DNA of 64,000 bases, from positions 2,749,470 to 2,813,469 of the forward strand of contig JAVTVJ010000132.1 of NCBI GenBank assembly GCA_034509425.1, read 5' to 3'. This document shows positions 50,801-63,100 of the stretch, piece by piece; the stretch's first letter is position 1, and each line of letters starts with the position of its first letter. This DNA comes from Eopsaltria australis. Lineage: Eukaryota; Chordata; Aves; Passeriformes; Petroicidae. The notes below the pieces were generated by a model. The model did not search any database. It was given only the letters and a program-made list of their open reading frames with translations, and was not told the DNA's origin. Both the position numbers and the translations under genes were made by a program.

Positions 50801-53419
50801 GTTATTGCAACAATTTAATAATGCTTTCCCTTGATTAAGAAGACGATTTTAAATTGATCACTTAGCAGTTAAGAGGTCTGCCAGCTAACACTCAGCTTCC
50901 TGCCATCCATGGATTAGGTGTTTTTTGGGATGCTACGGAAAATTATTTTCACACGTTTTGCTCTGAATTCATGGATTTGCTGTAAATGTCACTAGTGACA
51001 GGGAAGTGTTCTTACACTCTTGACTGAGTAGTTTTTGGCAGGCTTCTTAGCAACCCTGCATTCTCTCAGTGACAGAGTGTTGATTTTTAGTTCTTCTATG
51101 AGATGGGGTCAGGATGGAGAGAATTGTTTTCTTTTTCCCTTTTCTATTGTTTGGAAGCAAGTCTTTCCAACACTGCTCTTGTCATATTGGCAGTGAATAT
51201 TATGCTTTTGTTTTAGGAAGCAGATGTACTTCAGAAACATTCTTACTGATTTTATTGTGAGGTCACATTATGTTTTCTTTTTTATGTTCCCCTTTGGAGT
51301 ACTTTTAGTATAGTATGGTCCTCTAACAAAACGTTACAGTTATATCACAAATTCAATCAATGGACTTGAAGAGTAAGCAATGAGAAATTTGTATGATGCC
51401 ACAATCTGTGACTACAGTGACTCATGCCCCAACAAAGAAGATGAATGGTTTTAGTGATAATATCCAAGTGGAGTATTCCACTAAACTCATGGCACTGACT
51501 CATTGCTTGATTAGATATGGCACACAACTGCTCCAGTGAGCAGAGAGGGAGCCTTGAAGAATAGGTTACACAGCTTTTCTTATCACAGACCTTCAGAAAA
51601 CTCTACAAGGTAGCTGATTCATTCTTATAGTTCCCACTGTCATCTGTACCTCATTTTTCATTGCATTGGTATCTTATAAATCTTCCAAAATACATTTACA
51701 ATAGGTAGATATGTCAATATCACTCTTAGGAACACAAGTTTAAACTGGGTTTTAGCTAATTGTGGTCATCATTAGAAACAGCTATGGGTTTCAGAAGTTA
51801 TGTGTGGATTACACACTTCTCTGAAATTTAAATCCACACATATCCATGTATGAAATCCAACACAAATGTATTACAATGTATTTCTGATTTCAAAAAAAAA
51901 CTGGAAGTATGACAAATCTGAATCTTGAAGTTGAAAATTAATAACTTTTCAAGCTGGAAGCTTTAAAGGGATATTTTCATTCTTCTTTCTCCTGAAGTTT
52001 AAAAATTGTACTGCTTTGTGTAGAGTAGATGGTACATGTTAACTTACATGGTCTCACATAACATACTGCTAATAAAAATAGAATAATCAAAGTACTCACA
52101 GCCTCTTAGAAGTGAAATGGCATCTCAAACTAGCAGAAAACAGCTGGAAAGACATTTTACTTCAGAAATTAAAATACTGAAATGTCTTTTATAATGACAA
52201 AGAGATATTAAAGAGTCTAATAAATCAACTGGTAAAAATTTGCCATAATAACATCACTTTCTAAGAAGGTAAGACTTTAGGCAATATGTTTTTGCTAAGC
52301 CTAACCTAAAATTTATTGTAATTAAAGCCTTTTCTAACTCCAAGGGAGAAAAGAGCTCACTCACTTCCTCTCTTCAGCAGCCTTTCATAGATCTGAAATG
52401 TTCCATGTCGTGGCTCAGATTTCTCTTTCTTTCACTCAGAAAATCCTCTATATCCTTCTTGAAGAGCAGAGCTTCAAACTTGCCCAGCACTTCAAGTGAA
52501 TTTTGAAGAGGGAGGATTTTATGTCATGTAGGCTGTGACTCTCTTCATGTGCTACAGGCTGTCCACCTGTAGCTCTGGTGCATGACACCACTGTGTAAAC
52601 ATCTATTGTATTGGCCACTATAAACACAAAATACTTCATTTCCAATGACAGCTTTTCAGTTCTCCGTTCTTTACTGCTGAAATAGATTGTCTGAGTCAAT
52701 CTTTCATTTACTTTGTTATATACCATAGTGTTTTAAAACTATTTTTTTCAGTTTGTCAAGGTAATTTTGGATTGTATTAGTCCTTCAATACATGTGCAGT
52801 CCTTCTCTTATTGAACATCATTGTCTGCAATTTTCAAGTCTCTTATTTGCAATTGTTTCAAATTTTTGATTTCTTAAAATCAAAGTTTCTTACAACTGTA
52901 AAATGAATATGACAAAATGATCCTGCTTCTGCTGAGCGCTAAGCAGCTCATTAAGTCTGTACTACAAAGTTGAAGTATTTACAAAAAAAACCACAAAATA
53001 TTTATGCAATATTAACCAACCCAAAATACACTCCTGGACCCAGGAGATAAAAATTTTCCTTTGGGTAATATATAAGTAGCATCAAAACAAGTTATTGTAT
53101 GAATAACTGACTTTAATTTTGGGTAAATGTTTTTTCTTATTTTAAAAACAAACAAACCTATTTTTGCAGTCACATAAAATGCTTGCTAGACTGATCCAGA
53201 ACATTAATTTGGGAATTTGGTTTGTTTATTATTCTTAGGTTTTCCTATTATTCAAAAATGAACAGTGAGAAAATTATAATTGAAAGACTTGTTTTAATTA
53301 ATAATTTTTATCTTGTTTTTTTTTTAGTTTTTTTTACTTTCTGAAACTACTGACAGCTACTACACTAATTTTAAAAAGAAACCTTACAATGAGTGGGTTA
53401 AACATTGAAATGAGATCAC
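47809..53419. other. Unassigned AT-rich noncoding DNA
   Basis: No gene, RNA gene or transposon was recognised apart from the short (AATA)n run noted separately. A GC-richer patch at about 49250-49410 gives overlapping 89-codon frames on both strands with no known domain. A 12-bp perfect inverted repeat occupies 51799-51810 and 51831-51842. A C/A-rich run (cccaaaaaaacccaaaaacaaaaacccc) lies at about 50373-50400. Confidence 0.55.
48266..48291 (+). repeat. (AATA)n microsatellite
   Basis: Six near-perfect units of aata/ataa follow a short C-run and end in acaaag. This is a usual short tandem repeat and is likely polymorphic. Confidence 0.9.
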
Positions 53420-53582
53420 TAAGAAGGTTGTGAAATCTTCAGCCTTAGAGACTCAAAACTCAACTTGACAAGGTCCAGCACAGATGGATCTAATTTTCAT
53501 CTAACCCTGCTTTGAGTAGCAGGTTGAACTATACCACACACAGAGTTCCCTTCCAGGCTATATTTTCCTGTAATTCTGTGTA
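53420..53582 (+). mobile_element. CR1 LINE 3' end fragment
   Basis: CR1 3' UTR blocks are recognisable: aaggttgtgaaatcttcagccttagag, caaaactcaacttgacaaggtcc, accctgctttgagtagcagg, and ttcccttccagg. The tail is ttcctgtaattctgtgt. Strong 5' truncation and divergence point to an old copy. Confidence 0.83.
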
Positions 53583-53739
53583 AACTTAAGGAAGGACACA
53601 CACATTAGGATGGAAAAAAGCAATAATTTGTCTACTTGATAAATGTCAGTGTCCACTGTTCCAAAATTCATAAGCTGGTATTTTTGTGCCTGGTGTGCTT
53701 GTTAAGCACACGAATGGATATGTTTATTAGCTGAAGGCA

Positions 53740-54290
53740 GGATGGGCACAGTTCTTGAACATCTGTAATTGCAGGGACAGGGGCTGGTGTCCCCTGGGCT
53801 GGACATGCAGTGCTGTAGGCAGGGAGGGGGAAGCCATGGGGGTGGCAGCAGGGACTGTCAGGGCTGGCTGTGCCCTTCCCCGGACCCAGCACACCTGGGT
53901 CCCATGTAGCACAGAAATGACACCCATCAGCACAGATCAGAGAGCTTCAGAATGGTGATTTGAAAGCAGCACACAGCTGGGCTGTGAGAGCCCCGCCGTT
54001 GTTCAACCACCGCCAGCGAAACCCATCCCAGTGAAGGCATGTCAGGAGGGGAGGGAGCTCAGGGAATGGAGCCAGCAGCTGCATCTGCAGCAGTCAGCAA
54101 TGCCAGCTCTGAGCCATGTGCACCCACCTCAGCATCTGCTGCTGGCTCTGGGACCAAGGTTCTCCTCCTGGCCCTGTCTGTGCACACAGCAAGGAGCAGC
54201 TTTCTGTTAAGCCTTGCACTGGAGACAGCGCATGTGAACAACCTGTACACACAGCTGGGTTCCTAGAAGAGAAGGGAGAGTGACATGCAG
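53740..54290. other. GC-richer patch of unknown nature
   Basis: For about 550 bases the DNA is clearly richer in G and C than its neighbours (for example tggcagcagggactgtcagggctgg, gccccgccgttgttcaaccaccgccagcg). Short frames of 60-75 codons occur on both strands, Ala/Ser/Pro-rich by composition. I see no CR1, LTR or domain match. It might be an exon or regulatory element of an unannotated transcript, or an unrecognised repeat. Confidence 0.4.
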
Positions 54291-57200
54291 GTGAAATGTG
54301 CTACCTGAGGCCAGGGGCTACAGGTGCCACTTGGTGGGCTGTCAGTCTGATTGCAACCACGCTCTCATGCTCGCAAAGAAATTTGGCATAGCATTTCTTC
54401 TGCCAAAATGTCCTGGCATGCCGTTATTTTTAATTGGCTTCAGGAACTGCCATCCTCAGCTCACACACTTTGATAGATGGTGCCACTAAGGCTTTATTCT
54501 TCATTAAGGAATTACTCTTCAACTGTTCATCCTGCTAAGTCTCTGTGCAGCAGTGTGTGAAAATCTACACCAATGAAGGGCACAATTCTGTTGAACTCAC
54601 CTTTTTTATTATTATCCAAGGCTTTTTTTTTATTATCCTCTCTTTTATGACTTCAGTGTTTGCTCACCTGGCTGTGTCCAGCAGGGGTTGACACCCTGTT
54701 CTTGGAACTACGTACTGAATTGCACATGGATTGCCTCACCCAAATCATTGTCGCTTGATTTTGCTAGAAGCAGCTGAAAATTTTCTGATAAAGTTTCCCT
54801 ACTAGAAACTAGTTTAAAATTTTTATCTTCCACCTTCCCTCTGCAGCCAACCATCCTGTCTGAGAGATGAGCAACAACTGATGGGAATAACCCTAGATAA
54901 TTCACTTTTAGCAAACACTCTGTGAAGGAGTGTGTGTGTAACAACCTGCTTCCAACCTTCAAAATCCCTTTGAAATGTACTTCACATTGTATCTGAGCTT
55001 GAATTCACTGAGTTGAACAGCTTTACTTTTGCTCAGGGACAGTGCTGTGGTTAACTAATGATCAGCCAGATCTTCTGAAGCAAAAAAATTACTACAAAAT
55101 TTATAAAGAAAAAATGAGACCAACACATAAATTACAAGCTATAGTTTACAGCTATATAGACACTCAATAATTCCACTCCACCAGCTTTTCACATCTTTTC
55201 TGGAAAGGAAGTGTGTCAGTGTGTCCTGATAGGGGCTGTCTCAGCACACACTGTGGCCTGTCTGCTTTTCCAGGTTTGTTAACCAGAAGTGACTAAGGTG
55301 TGTTATCCTCTGGACCTCAAGGTGACACTTCTACAGATTTAGCACCTGCAAGAATGATTTGATTACCCTCTAGTGACTCCAGGTTCTAGAGGAAATTATT
55401 TTGTCAGGCACAGATTGTAACAGTATTAATGGTTCATTCACATACTGCACTGGTCATGTCTGAGTACACTTTTCTTTAAAATGCTCATTCTTCCAAAACA
55501 CCACTTCTCTCAGCATTGTCCAAGGTGCAAGCAGAATGTGTTTGTAACTTGCAAGTATTCTTACATGCTCTAATTCTCCACATGAAGAGAGAGAGATTGC
55601 CTGTATTAGGTCCTGTTTGCCCTGTGGCATTGCTGATAATGCTGTGAATTAAATTAGCTCAAATTAGCCTAGTTTGCCTGTACAGTTCACATTCTTCCCA
55701 CTTGGCATGTTTTGCTTTCACTTAGACAATCTGTGTAATTATAAACCTCCAGCTGATTCCTACTATATTGTGAGAATTGTTGAGATCTCATTGCACATTT
55801 TGGAGCTCTAGTAAATTCAGTAAGCAGATGTCTAGATGTTCAAATAAGGAAGATATGACATGGCAATTCACCCTCAAAAGATAAAATAGAACTGATCAAG
55901 AAAAGACATGGATGAACTAAGTAAAAGGCAGAACCAACAGAGGCAGAACAACATTTTTTTCCTCCACTCTCTTTGAATTTTTGCTTCCTTACAGGATCAT
56001 TATAAATTTCAGATTCTAGCATCTTTTTATTCCTCCCAGCAAGACTGCTCTGTACAACAAATGATAGTGTGCTCAGTGCAAGAGTAGTAGAGTATAAGAT
56101 GTCAGGAATATAAGATTTCTAAAAGAGCTGAAAAAGTTTGACCATGAAATATTGAGAAAATTAGAGTTTTTTATTCCAGACTATCAGGAGCTAACAGATG
56201 AGATTACACAGATAAGGAACATTACAAAAAAAATTAGCCTCTGTAAATGAAAACAAGGACATATTACAATTAGAAAGAGGCATTACCAATAAATTGCAAA
56301 AAGCAAGACTTCATTAGAAGAAAATAGAAGTGGAAATGCTTACTTTTGTTCTCCAACATTCATATTTTAAATGTTTACCTAATTTTTCACCTCTGCTGGT
56401 AATAAAATAGATATATTTCACCGAGTTGCAGAAGAATAATGTTTTTTGTAATTAACAAAAACCCACCACCACCATCAACAACAAAAGGAGAGAGTAGAAA
56501 TACAAAACTTGTGGTTATTTTTTTCTGCATCAAAGTTGTTTCCAGATAGTTGCACTAGCTGAAGTGTAGTTTTAGTTGTTAGATGACTAATTTTAAAATC
56601 TCCTAGAAAATTTTGAGACCTTATTGCCAAAAGGTTACACGACAAGGAAACAATATTTTGTAAAGGCTTTCATGGTATTAGATGGAAAACAGTGTTTAGA
56701 CTGTCTAACAATGGTAACCTTGGAGTAAGTGTCTTGTACAAAGAGTTTGGTTTTATTTTACAGTTAAAGCTGATTTTAGCAGAAAGGCAAAATTGTAAAT
56801 GCTGAATATAAATGAGGTATTTATGACACCATTGTAATGAAGATTTCTCCGTGCAATGAAATTTAGTATGGCAAAGTGGTTCTCCAGTACCTGTGCAAAT
56901 AAAATTAAATTAAATGAAAAAACCTTAAACACTGTTAACCCTTTCAATTCTTAAAGAATAAACAGTTAGAAATCAAGACCTAAATTGCGTATTTTAATTG
57001 CTTATTAAACTTTAACATTTATGTACTAAATATGAAAATTTCAAATGTGAGAGATATATTTAATTGATCATGGATGTTTAAATTTACAGTTGTAAATAAC
57101 CTACCACCAATGACTAACCAGAAATATAATTCCAATTAAGCTTTTTTGCAGCCACATCTATCATCTTTGTAATCTATTTTTTCAGTGACTTAGAGTTCAT

Positions 57201-57807
57201 TTGACTACACACTGTAGTGTGTTTTCTTGCTCCAAGATAGATTTCACGTTAATTTATACTCTCAGGAGAAGAGTAAGTGACCCTTTGCTTCCCATGCCAA
57301 TGGTCACCTGCAGGTGGGGTGCAACAGCTATCTGCTGGCTGAGAAAAGCATCTTTGCACCTCTCTCTCTCCCCCTCAGAGACATCCCTAAACTTTGTATG
57401 TGGTGTCTTTCTGTATAAAATGGAGCAACCTTTACTAATCTTTCTGAGATGCTTTCATGGTCAGTGAATATAAAGTCATGTACAAGAGCAAAGCTATACA
57501 ATCTAATAAAATTTGTGGCAAATAAAGCACAATCGATTGTACAGAAATATTATTCAGGTAGCCCACCAGTCATTTTCACATCTCCCTTATGCAAGGATGA
57601 ACAGCATATTGGCTGTGATGAGATACAGCACCCCTTTTCTACTTGGAGTCTTCCAGCACTTGCTGCCCACCAGGAACTCATGCACTGTGGGTGTGCAATT
57701 TCTCTTCCAGCTAGCAGGAAGAGCAAGAGCAGTGTCTGGTAGGACCTGAAGACAACTCCTTCTATACTGCACCCACTTAGAGGACACTGAGAAATCATCT
57801 TTCTCAC
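54291..57807. other. Unassigned AT-rich noncoding DNA
   Basis: No recognisable gene or repeat family. The stretch at 56000-57180 is especially AT-rich. Confidence 0.55.
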
Positions 57808-58034
57808 CCTGCCTTCGATGGTGCTGTAGTCTGTGACCTTCTCTGTCATCACATTCCAAACATTTGTGTTTCTAACATGAGACTGTGAAGCTTTACTTAA
57901 ATACTTGTCTATAATTTTGTTATCGGATTCCTTTCCATTTTCAAAACACAAACGAAACTGCTTATTGCTAGAGGTTGTTGTTAAGATGAAAGCTGCCTGA
58001 ATTTTATTGTCAGAATTTTGGGGATGGAATGAGA
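57808..58034 (-). other. Candidate exon on the minus strand: 75 open codons between splice-like sites
   Basis: On the minus strand a good 3' splice site (ttcccttgtgtgtgtcccag) ends at 58035. A good 5' splice site (cagg/gtgaga) begins at 57807. The 227 bases between are open in one frame, entered at codon position 2 and left at a codon end. The frame is part of the longest open stretch in the window (about 175 codons, 57550-58077, opened only by a TTG). The deduced peptide is hydrophilic and protein-like, with pieces such as KQFRLCFENGKESDNKIIDK and SHVRNTNVWNVMTEKVTDYS, and a single Cys in FRLCFEN. I recognise no family. No partner exon was found nearby, so it may be an exon of a gene with very long introns, a relic, or chance. 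Confidence 0.28.
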
Positions 58035-60019
58035 CTGGGACACACACAAGGGAAATGCTTAAATAGTCAGAGAACAAATGGGGGAAATCTTATGGTTTAC
58101 TGAGGTTGGTGCTTCCTTCAGTGCTTAAGCAATGCCCCTCCTGAGGATCACAGCTAAAGTCTCTCTCAGGTTTTGCCCTCAAACTGTAAGACAATTTTAG
58201 GCATAACTTTGACCTAAAAGTTGTAAGCTGAACTGCTCTACTTTTTATAGTTAAAGGAAACAAGAACTTTTAGGGTAATGCTAGTCCAAATTCTCACCTT
58301 GAAAAGAAAAAAAAAAAAGATTCTCATCTTGATTTTACAATTTTTGATGTATACTATACAGCTGTGCTTTCAGGTTTTTGGAAAAAACATCAAAAGTTTG
58401 TGCACTCCTAAGAGAAAAAATATTGCACAAAATCCCAACCCAACTTTCCTTTTTTTCCCAGAAAAATAATCTGGCTAACTTCAGACACAATTTTGGTTGG
58501 GAAAAGCAGCTCAGAATTTGTAACAACTGTAACATACCTATTCAGACCAAAATTACAAACCTTAAAAATTCATCCATTTTTCATAATACCTTTACTGCCA
58601 ATATCTTTGCCAGAGCTTCAGGCAAAATTTCACAGTGGGACTGACACAAGTGAAACAATAACACAGCAATACATACAACATTGGTGGACATTCAGAAATA
58701 CCTGTGCATTGAGACTTTATATATATATGAAGTTTTTGCTATTCCCATAGCAAAAAAATCAAGTATTAAGGATATTGAAACTGACTAACAGTGGAGCATT
58801 TAATAGCACAGAGTAAATAATGTGTTGGAAAATGATGATATTCTGTATATTTTAAGGCTCCAGCTTTCTCATGTGTTAAAGTAATCATTCCCACATGCAC
58901 TATAAATGTCAATTACTATATAAGAAGTTTAATGTAAATTTTGCCTCTCGCAACAAGAAAACAATATTATGTAAACCTGGAGAAAAGCCACCATACACCA
59001 CTAAAATGTTTTCAACAGTTAAGCAGGAAAAACCTATCAACGAATGCAAGAATAATGATCATTCAAGCTGTTACAAAAAGATTAGCAATAGTCCTTCCTT
59101 GCCATATGCACGTAGTTGTTTTTACTGTACATATTAACATTCATCCCCTTACAATTTCCCATGTACATGAATAATTATAAGCACAAAAGAAAGAAGATTA
59201 TTTTAAAAATTTATGCAAATACCCAAGCATTTTGCAGCACAGTATTTTTTTCCTTAAAATGGTACAGAAACCTTTCAAAAAAATAACGTAACTTTAACTC
59301 TGGATTGTTGCTACTGTATCTTTTGACATCTTGTTTCAAAGATTTCTTGGTTTTAGTCCAAATATTATGAACATTTAAACTACTGCTACTAATTTTTATG
59401 CATATTTCTCAGTGATTTCTCTTTCTGTTTCTTTAGTAATCCAAATTAAAAACTGTCCATCTATTTCCAGTATGATACTTAAAAAATGGGTAAAGATTTA
59501 GTCAAGTATTCCTTTAAGCATTTCCAAAATATATATCCTTCATTAACATTTACAGGCAAGACAAAATACAATAGAGAGCCTCATTCCAGATTATTTTGAT
59601 GTCTAGACTGTTCACCAAGTTTGGAGAGATCCAAGAAATGTGACTGCAGGTGCACCTTGTTGGACTTTGGACTTTGGACAGCAGGTTGGACTTTGAACCA
59701 GGCTTTTCCCTGTCTAATAACTGAGCTCTCTCTCTTGAGCCCTTGACAGAAGATAGAAGGAAAGCTGCCCAAGAAGATCCAAGAGGCTGCTGTAGGGACA
59801 CTGCACTGTGGTGAGTCTCAAGTTCATGTCTTATCCAGGCCAGGACTGTGAGTGAGTCTAGTTATATCACTTTCTAAATGAGGGTCCCATTCCTTAAGCT
59901 GGGATTTATCAGGAGGTTCCCTCCATCTCTTTTTCTGTCTGATCATCATGGACAGCAGTTTCAGCTTAGACCTGAGAAACCTTTAGCCACAAAAATGTTA
60001 ATCAAAAGAGCTTATTCCT
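58035..60019. other. Unassigned AT-rich noncoding DNA
   Basis: No gene was recognised. An A-run at about 58303-58319 is flanked by near-identical 13-mers (attctcaccttga at 58290, attctcatcttga at 58320). A short (ttggact)n repetition lies at 59660-59693. Confidence 0.55.
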
Positions 60020-60114
60020 AAAAACCAACCCAACTCAACCCAAACAAAAACCAAAAAAACAAACAAACAAAAAAAACCAACCTACCAACCAACCAAACAA
60101 ACAAAAAAAACCCC
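60020..60114. repeat. A/C-rich low-complexity tract, (AAAC)n/(CCAA)n
   Basis: About 95 bases consist almost only of A and C (caaacaaacaaaaaaaaccaacc, accaaccaaacaaacaaaaaaaacccc). It resembles the tract at 47747-47808 and has no sign of an attached transposon body. Confidence 0.85.
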
Positions 60115-63100
60115 AAAATATCAGTTCCAAAATTATTAACATCTATTTCCTAAAAAACAAATCCCATTCACCCCCACTCAGGAGGACAAGAAAGTAGACA
60201 CATTATTCATTCCCACATAGATCTGCTTTCTATCTCCCTCATACCTTACTATTTGTATTTCCATCCTGACCACTAAGAGCATAGTATCACATTGCAGAGA
60301 GGCTACAACTGCTCTCACACACTTTTTGGGAACCTTTTATCTTTTGTTCCTGAACTACAGTTTGGGAAATCATAACTGAAGTTTGTACATTGCATAATGT
60401 GCAATGTTTAGGAGACAGGAGATGTCTTGAAATCTTGTTGTAGTGCAGCGCTTACCAGTATTTTCAAGCTGTAAATCTCATTTGAGAGGAAAATACTAAA
60501 TTTTCAGTAAAGTAAGAGGAAAAAGGGGATTATTTCCACTGGCTCCCCTTTAACCTCTACTGTCTTCTGTATCTCCTAAGTGTCCATCTTGTTCCTTGTA
60601 GGTATCCCTCTACTAACACTTTGGCAAATTATTTCTATATATGGTTATTTTTTTCATTTTAGTATTATAGTTTTGTTCTAATAGCTTACTGCTAGTTCTG
60701 TGCACAGACTTTCCAGGGTTAACTGAAGTGCTGCTTGAGGAAGGGAATTACTGGCACCACTTTAATGTAGGGGCAATCAACACAAACTTGCAGAGTGAAA
60801 TACATCAGATCCATTACCTCCCTGCCTAACCAAGAAAGAACTAAAAAAATTAACTTGAGAGATCACAGTGAGACAGATACTAAAAAAAGGAAGTTTCAGA
60901 GAATTTAAAAAAATACTGGTCTAAACTGTCAGCTTAAGGCCTGTCTATACACCTCAATTATCCAAACTGCTAATGTGCTGGCTCTCAAACTGCCCAGCAG
61001 AGGAACGAGTCTGGGCCCACCAAGAGATCAGCTTAAAGTCAAACCCTTCTGGTTGAGAAATTTGAGCCACAGGGTATATAGAACTGAAACAAGCCTAATG
61101 GGCTAAACCATGCCACAAATACCTGTTTTAAAGCAGCAAGAGCAAAGTCTATCCCCTGTGATTAAACAGGTCTGTGAAGAAGCATTTTGCAGTAGCTGCT
61201 ACTGCAGCCATTTGTTAGGGCATTATCATAACACAGCATCTGTTCCTTTATATCCTTCTTTATAGCTCTGACTTTCAGAGAGATGTTAGTGATTACCTCA
61301 CATCTTTATTATATAAAAAGAGCTGTTTGCCAGTTCAGTGTTCAGGAAAAAAAAAACTTTTTGTCAGTTACTCATCAATTTGCTCATCTGTTTGTCCTAT
61401 GCAACAAGATGATTTCAAGTCTGCTGACACTGTTACCCAAGGGAGTATGATTCATGCAATAATTTTCCTTCCTTCCTGCCTATTTCTTTTATATTTGCTG
61501 GAACTTTAATACATCCCATACATATTTTTTACCTTAAACTATTCTATCCCTACTAGCACTACAGTCATTCATTCATTTAACTTTTAGAACCTATTTTTTT
61601 ATTTTAGATAGGAGTTTTATGAGCATTAGACAAATACTTTCCATTAAGATAGTAGATAATTTTGGTTTTGTACCCTTAACATCCCATTCTTGCCGGATTC
61701 CTATTTTCTTTTTCTCTTCTCTTGGGAAATGAACACCTTCAAGAATAAAAATTAATATTAATAAAAATACTTTTTTGTTTACAGATTCTATTATCACCAA
61801 GACTATGTGAGAATATTAGCAGAGTGGGCAGTTTCACTTTTTTCTATAGGGAGATCATTTCACATTCTCCAGGATACAGGGTCAACCAGAAGCCTTCTGA
61901 AGTGGTCTCCTGAATCTGAATTCTGTAGCAATTAGAGCATGGCTTGTTGAAAGAAACCCATTAGGGCCTTCTGGGTGGAGCAAGACAGGACTTCCCATTC
62001 CTGTGGTAAGGGAAGGGCAATCGAGGAAGAGACCATGCTGGCAGAGGTTTCATTTTGGTGAGCTCAAATCAGGTGAATATGAAAATGCATAGCAACATAT
62101 TGATCCTGGCAAAGACAAGGGTGCCAGATTTGTGAGCTGAAATGGTCATGGCTAACGTCTTCATGCTCTAGATGAACTGAGATGAGGAAAACATTTTGAC
62201 TTGTAAAGCCCACCCTAATCCAAAGAATAAAGGAACAAGGAGTAATATCTTGTGGTGAGTCTCCCTCTTCAGCAGAGTGCTGGGGGCAGTGCATGAAGTT
62301 TAGTGACTTTTAACTTGCAGCACTGATCTATTAAGTTTTTGTGCTATTCCTGAAAAATAGTTTTCATTGTCATGATTTAATGGGTTTAGAAAAGCTTCCA
62401 GCTTACATGCACCATGTAATTTGGGTCCCTCTCACAAGAGCTGTTGTGGAGGATTTTTATGCAAGGAATATGCTATCTTTTCCCCAAGAAAGCTAGCAGG
62501 CAGTAAGAAACACTTCTTTTTTCTTCACTGTCCATCTCTACTTTCCTTCAGATAGCTGTCTTCTCCTTTCCTTGTCCCAGATGGCTGCTTCCCTATATCC
62601 ACCACTTACCACAAAAACTTTCATATGTTTTTTTCCTTCCATGTGCTTTTTCCTTCCATGTATTTTTTCCTCTGCTTATTGGTTTGGTTTTTCTTAACAT
62701 TTCCTTCCAAATATTAGATTAAAAAAAAATTACTTTAAACAAACAAAAGTACATTTAACTTCAACGCCTGATTTCACTTAGATGTTTCCATACATGCCAG
62801 ATTTCTGTGCAGGGGTTCCATTTCAAACCCCTTCCCATCTGCTGTGCACGTCATCCTACAGGAGCAGTCTGTGAAGTTGCAATTGTCCTTCAAGGTCCCT
62901 TATGTCTCAGTTACTGTGGAAGCCTTCACTTTGGCCTTTAAAAGCATCTTCTAGACAGGTGAAACATGGATGAAAGTTCACTGTTATCACATCCATACTC
63001 TTTCTTCTCATTCACATCAAACACTTCTTATCTGTGGTGCCAGCCCTTTGCTAGAGCTCTCGTCAGTCTTAGCTGGTTTTGTGCCTCTAGAAAGGAGCTG

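Noticed and set aside
47747..60114. The two A/C-rich tracts (47747-47808 and 60020-60114) as a CRISPR-like or other spaced array
   Set aside because: They are low-complexity runs without constant repeats and spacers, in a vertebrate genome.
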